A stretch of 64,000 bases of DNA, taken from assembly GCA_007644065.1 (NCBI GenBank), contig VJWN01000005.1, positions 1,674,001 to 1,738,000 on the forward strand, in the 5' to 3' direction. This document shows positions 58,572 to 64,000 of this stretch, piece by piece. The DNA is from Margaritispora aquatica (Eukaryota > Ascomycota > Leotiomycetes > Helotiales > Discinellaceae). The translations under genes and the position numbers were made by a program. Below the pieces are notes generated by a model, which saw only the letters and a list, made by a program, of their open reading frames with translations, was not told the origin of the DNA and made no database searches. The stretch's first letter is position 1. Each line of letters opens with the position of its first letter.

Positions 58572-61478
58572 ATGGCGTTTCTTCAACATGTATTCTCATG
58601 GTTCAATGCGACCTCCCTCTCAACGAATACGAGACTCACACCACAACCATCTACCATACCAACATCAGTGCTCTTAGGGAACGCTGCCTCTCAGTATGGT
58701 GACAAGTGCATACTTGACCTCAGTAATTTGGAATGGAAACTCACGTCCCCCCAATGGCCGAATATCTCGGTTCCAGGCCAGGTACCAAGTCATGTACATC
58801 TGGATCTCTTTCGAGAAGGGGCCATTCCAGATCCATACTTTGGCTTGAATGAGTTTGACTTGAGATGGGTCACATACAGTAATTGGACATATACTGCCAG
58901 CCTAGAGAATTTGTAAGTACGGTTTAGTAGTCTGAGATTAGATCATAGTGTAACGGGACATGTACTAAACTGCTTTAGAAATCACCTGGATGAAACTGTA
59001 TGGCTTCTCTTCAATGGTCTGGATACCTTTACAGACATAAGAATATGCGGTCAGCATGTTGCTTCGACGAACAACCAATTTCGGCAGTACTATTTTGAGG
59101 TGTCGAGTCTGTTGTCCTCGTGTCCAGAAAATCCGAACATCAGCATCAACTTTGGTTCGGCAGTCAATATCACTACTGACATTGCAAATGAGCCCGGCCA
59201 AGAGACCTGGCCATTTGGTGTTGAGCAACTGTATGAGTTCCCCAATCGGCAATTTATGAGAAAAGAGCAAAGTGATTTCGGCTGGGACTGGGGACCTGCT
59301 TTTGCTCCTGCTGGGATCTGGCAGCCAGCTTATCTTATTCAGATGTCTTCATCAAGTATTCATGTCAGGAATACTCTACTGGACATATATCGAGAGGGAC
59401 AGTTGAACAACCTACCACCTGACCAGAGTGTCCCTTGGATAGTGAATGTCAGTTTGGATATTCTTGGAACCGTTCCATCCACTGCTACCATGCAGATCGA
59501 AATCATAGACATGGTAAATTCTACTATTGCTATGGGTGAAATGGGTGATATCGTGGTTACAGGATCGAGTATCACAGGTACCATTAGCATCAATGGAGAG
59601 GCATGTCAACTTTGGTGGCCCCAAGGACTTGGCCCCCAGAATCTCTACTATTTTAAGATTACCGTTCTTGATCAAGGGCATGATCTTACCTCAATAACTA
59701 AACGAAGTGGATTCAGAACAATTGTGTTGAATATGGAGCCCATATCAGAGAACCAGTTAGCCCAAGGAATTGCGCCTGGGAACAATTGGCACTTTGAGAT
59801 CAATGGCCACGAATTCTTCGCGAAAGGGTCCAATTTTATACCACCCGATGCATTTTGGCCACGAGTGACGAGAGAAAAGATGATACAGCTGTTCCAGTCT
59901 GTTATTGATGGAAATCAGAACATGCTTAGGGTGTGGGCATCCGGAGCCTACTCACCAGACTTCATTTACGATCTTGCCGACGAAATGGGTATCCTTCTAT
60001 GGAGTGAATTTGAATTCGGATGTTCCTTATATCCAGTTGATGCAGAGTTTCTAGGGAACGTTCGGGAGGAGGCAGTGTACAATGTTCGAAGAGTCAATCA
60101 TCACCCTTCATTGGCACTTTGGGCCGGTGGCAATGAACTAGAAAACCTCGAGTTGCCTATGGCTGAAGAAGCCGATCCTGAAAATGACAGATGGCGAAGA
60201 GAGTATGAAGAACTATTCCTTGGTGTCCTTCTTCCGGCCGTATATGGGAACTCCAGGTCTATCTCGTATATCCCGAGTAGCACGACGAATGGGTACATGA
60301 GTCTCAATCACTCCAGCTTAGTGCCCATGATTCAGCGCTACGACAATAAGACCACTGGTGCTATTTATGGCGACACGGATCATTACAATTACGATGCGAA
60401 TCAGGCTTTCAACCTATCCAGCTATCCTCTTGGAAGGTTTGCAAACGAATTTGGCTTTCATTCAATGCCCACACTTCAAACATGGCAGCAAGTCCTCAAT
60501 TCCGAGGACCTCCACTTCAATAGCACCACAGTCGTCTTGCGTAATCGCCACTATCCACCAGGCGGATTCAACAAAACTAACTTCCACAATGCTTCCATAG
60601 GAATGGTTGAAATGACTCTCCCAATTGAGCAATACTACCCTGTGCCATTGCACCAGGACTCACTCGCGAACTTTTCTGCCTGGTGCCACTCAACGCAAAT
60701 TTTTCAGGCCGATTTCTATCGCTCTCAAATCGCTTATTACCGTCGTGGTTCTGGTTTTCCCGAACGTCAGCTAGGTAGTCTCTACTGGCAGCTTGAGGAC
60801 CAATGGCAAGGACCGACTTGGGCGGGAATTGAGTACGATGGACGGTGGAAGGTTCTTCATTATATCTCTAAGGACATCTATCAGCCTGTGATCATAGCTA
60901 GTTATTGGAACTATACGACAGGCGACTTGACTGCATATGTCACGTCTGATTTATGGGACGGAGTGGAAGGGACAGCTACGTTTGCTTGGTATGGATATGA
61001 TGGATCTGTACTTTCTCATCCTACGGATGTGTCCTTCAACGTTGGAGCAATCAACACGACCCAAGTCTTACAAGCAAACACTATTGACCTTCCCTATAAC
61101 CTCAAGACCTCCTTCTTAAAAATGAACATCACAGCCACCGGCACTCCCCCAAACTCAAACTCAAACAAGGTATTCAAGCACGAGCACATCTTCCACGACC
61201 ACCACCTCGGCAACGTCGCTCTCCAAGATCCGGGCCTCAAACTAGCCTACAACGAAACGACAGGTAATTTCACAGTCGAGGCTACGAAAGCTGTTGCGGC
61301 TTGGGTCTGGCTTGATATTCCTGCGGGAACTTTAGCCAATTTCGATGAGAATGCGTTCTGGTTGCTGCCAAGTGATGGGCCGAGGGAGGTTGGAGTTACG
61401 GTCAAGAGCGATGTGAGTAATGGCGAGTGGGTGAATGCGGTTACAGTGAGGAGTTTGTGGAACAATACGTTGGCGTGA
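58572..61478 (+). CDS. Beta-mannosidase, GH2 family
   Basis: Two exons (58572-58912, 58979-61478) give 946 residues. It hydrolyses terminal beta-mannose from mannan-derived oligosaccharides. The N-terminal sugar-binding domain shows PGQVPSHVHLDLFREG and LRWVTYSNWTY; then come MRKEQSDFGWDWGPAF and the TIM barrel with GSNFIPPDAFWPRV, the acid/base in LWAGGNELENL (Glu500) and the nucleophile in RFANEFGFHS (Glu604). Both catalytic Glu residues are present. Many NxS/T sequons indicate secretion, yet the N-terminus is unclear: MAFLQHVFSWFNATSL is only weakly hydrophobic and the likely mature start is near LLGNAASQYGDK (about 37-48). An extra small 5' exon or a split signal peptide is possible. An in-frame ATG at 58455 adds 39 residues without clear sense. 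Confidence 0.92.
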
Positions 61479-63220
61479 GTGGTGGGTATAATGTGATTGT
61501 ACGAGTAAGTATAGATGAAAAAATACACTTCGCTGTTATCGACGGAATTACGAGGGTATTGTAATTGTATGTGATGCCAGAGAAATTTGCTCCTTTACTT
61601 GTCTTTGTTGTTGGTCTTGTCTTTCTTAAGTTCCGATAGAGCTTGCTAAAGCTGAGCATGGCCGACTTGGTCATACAAGTAACCTTGTGATCGTAACTGT
61701 CAGCTTTTCGCATTCTGTACCTGGCCTCGTTCTAGCTTTAATTTTGCACATCTCCAAATAACTCTACCCGAGCCTTCCTCAACCTGCAGAGTTTGGCTGC
61801 GATGAATCGAACTTCTCCATCGTGCATGCATTGTCATTCATGAGCTCATTAGGCGGGTTCTTCAATTGGTTGGCTATTTAGGATGAGGCCGCCCTGGAAG
61901 AAGGGCCACAGTCTCCAAAGGGTCCGACCAAAACTTCAAATCCTAACTCAATGAATTCTCTGTTTTATGGAAGAAGGTATATTGCTTGTCAATTTTGCGA
62001 GAGTCCTTTTCCTGGTATCAATGTCCGCGTGGGTGAGGCCACCAATCGGAAGTCTGGCCTCCAGTTGATCACTTATTGTGAGTTGACATGCATGTAAGCA
62101 GTGCAGTATATTTCAGCTCCAGTGTCAAAGTAACTTTCTGTCTCAAGAAAAACGAGATAGGACGGGTACCTTGCAGCATTTCCATTTCCATTCTTCAATC
62201 TGAATTTACCTAAATGAGGGTGGCATCACATGATTGAAAGCCCCACTCCTCAAGTGAGGTGAGCAACACAGCTAAAGTACATCATTAACTTGTTCAAGCA
62301 GCTCAATGTCAGCACGAATCTTTTCTCTTGCCGTACATCCGATCAAGTATCATAAAATCTCAGCCTAAGTTCCAGAACATCATCGCCAAGACGACTTAAA
62401 GATGTGAAGGGGACCAATGTCTCGTTCCAGCCAGGTCCGAACCTTACTCTATTTCGATGGATGCCATGCATGTCAGATCTCACCCACCATCTTTAGAATC
62501 TCCAGATATGCGTGTGGCAGGCCTCATAGGTACTATATGTGTCATTTAACTGTGAGGTAATGAATGGCCTCATATCGAATTGTTTTGTGCTGCCTTTGTA
62601 GTCTATATGATTAGTCATGATCATGTTCCGCCTTATCGAGTTATCTTGTGAGGGAATGGTAGTTACAGAATTCTAGTGGTGGCCTCTCTGGCTTATGCCA
62701 GGTACGGTGTTAGCGAGTAACCAATGAACGAAAGATGGCTCCATCTTGGTTGTTGAATTGGCAGCCGCCTCCAGACACCAGTGTCAATGAGTTGCGATTT
62801 CGGCAAGAGTTCCTATTCGGGGACATATGAATGGCTTTCTTGAAAGAGTAAAAGTAAGAAAGCACAAGCTGGAAGAGCTTCTTACCTTTCTGCAGCCCGC
62901 CTAGTTTTGTCATCAATTCGCAGTTCCAAGGAGAAGGATTATGGATTATACAAGCAGACCAAGCTCCTCATTCGGCTGGTTCAGGTCAAAATGTGGGTCA
63001 AGATCTCAAAACACACATATTGCCTGGCCTCAAACAAATGAATTTCTTCAAGCGTATTGTCGAAATTTATCTAGAACTAGCATCACACATAGATGAAATT
63101 ACTATAAAGGCATTGAAGTTCGCTGCTCACAGGACGCTCATCACCACTTTTTCACGACACAATCAGTTCTCCCTCGCATTTTTCAACAAATCTTTACTTC
63201 AACCAACGACATCATTCACA
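61479..63220. other. Intergenic, no gene seen
   Basis: About 1.7 kb. It contains the mannosidase 3' end and the promoter of the following secreted-protein gene. The reverse frame at 62710-62916 has no features. Confidence 0.5.
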
Positions 63221-64000
63221 ATGCGTTTCAGTACCATTTTCGAGGCTCTTGCTTTCAGCTCAGTCGCTTCCGCGGCTTATATGAACACATGTGAGTTTAT
63301 TGAGCTCCCTGATCTCCTACATTGGTTGGAGATGGATCGACTTAATCTCCTCCATTTGGAATTCCTTTGGTTTGTGCCTTTGTACTGACCACATAAAGGC
63401 AGCGGAGTACATGGCCTCAGCGGATACCAAGGCAACACCTTCCAGATATCTGTTTCCGGTATCAGTTCCAGCCAAATCGGCTCCATCTGTGGTTCTGTCG
63501 ACAGCTATATCCGTGGTTACGCTAGGTATGTCCCGATCCAGTGTCCTATGCAGCATTATTCCTGCATGAATCTGCCTCGAAAAGCATGGCTTGTTTCCGA
63601 GCCGCATTCTTTTGTGTTCTTTCTAAACCGTTCATTGACTGACTTGGATTTTCTCGACTTATAGCAGCCTTGGTGTTAAGGTTGGAAACAACAACTGTGG
63701 TACAGGCTCATCTTCTATGGCTTTCACCATTCAGATGGATAAGAAAGCTTGGAATACTCAAGCAAGCATCATTGTGCAATCTTTGGGTGTCAAGGTTGAT
63801 GGAGTAAGTGACCACTTGCGGCTATCCCCTTTCATTTTCTTACGCTAGAAGCTATTGCAACATGGTCAGAGACATCTCACTAGGGATATCACTAGCTGGA
63901 CTTCATGAAAACTTTTGATCTCCTCTTATCGATGGAAGTGTGTACTGACTTAATGAATAGTGGACTGGAGGTGTGTCTTGCACCTGTGTTGATGGATGTT
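63221..64000 (+). CDS. Small secreted cysteine-containing protein (C-terminus off window)
   Basis: Four exons are visible (63221-63290, 63399-63525, 63665-63803 and 63961 to the edge), all with matching phase. The first encodes a signal peptide, MRFSTIFEALAFSSVASAAY. The mature part reads MNTCSGVHGLSGYQGNTFQ, then GSICGSVDSYIRGYASSLGV, NNNCGTGSSSMAFTIQMD and SLGVKVDGWTGGVSCTCVDGC, with six cysteines before the cut. It is small, secreted and cysteine-containing, with many introns for its length; I do not recognise a family. An effector-like or cell-surface role is inference only. Gene models of this type are often missed because exons are short. Confidence 0.75.

Overview
This is a gene-sparse nuclear fragment of a filamentous ascomycete. 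Protein genes carry short GT-AG introns (about 45-160 nt) with CTRAY-like branch sites, promoters are rich in pyrimidine and in GGTA/TACC repeats, and the gene set is fungal (CORVET Vps8, L-arabinitol dehydrogenase, Zn2Cys6 factor, LaeA-family methyltransferase, secreted GH2 beta-mannosidase). The protein flavour suggests Leotiomycetes, but that is inference. I see no rRNA, intact tRNA, CRISPR array or bacterial feature. Coordinates given for spliced genes include the stop codon, and exon limits are in the evidence text.

Layout. 1-898: left-truncated metallo-beta-lactamase-fold gene (-). 1.57-2.35 kb: broken reading frames, possibly an XPF/Rad1-like relic (-). 2.9-4.4 kb: secreted protein with a predicted N-terminal histidine, DUF7492/LPMO-like (+). 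6.1-7.2 kb: four-exon cyclophilin H (-). 11.2-12.5 kb: membrane RING-H2 protein (+). 14.7-15.8 kb: GPALPP/DUF3752 protein (-). 16.3-21.2 kb: VPS8 (+). 22.0-22.9 kb: F-box-like/DUF7730-type protein (+) between AT-rich decayed DNA and the C-terminus of a stop-riddled Fot1/pogo-type transposase. 23.3-34.8 kb: almost gene-free, with a dense palindromic GGTACC-rich tract at 31.9-32.9 kb. 34.8-36.2 kb: seven-exon LaeA-like methyltransferase (+). 36.2-44.3 kb: gene-free, many microsatellites. From 44.3 kb the density rises: SET protein with signal peptide (-), Zn2Cys6 regulator (+), unrecognised six-exon 741-residue protein (-), D-2-hydroxyacid dehydrogenase (-), L-arabinitol 4-dehydrogenase (+), mitochondrial ATP synthase subunit g (+), beta-mannosidase (+), and a right-truncated small secreted cysteine-containing protein (+).

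Links between genes. Three predicted secreted products (LPMO-like protein, beta-mannosidase, small cysteine protein) and L-arabinitol dehydrogenase fit a fungus living on plant polysaccharide, but they are scattered and do not form a cluster. Housekeeping genes (VPS8, cyclophilin H, ATP20) are interspersed. I did not find a convincing new multi-gene system. The observations most worth a second look are the stopless 75-nt intron inside the LaeA-like gene, the RIP-like transposase relic beside the F-box gene, the signal-peptide SET protein, the metallo-beta-lactamase with a replaced zinc ligand, the 78-bp duplicated segment at 14.2-14.5 kb, and the 22-bp perfect palindrome at 32.57 kb.
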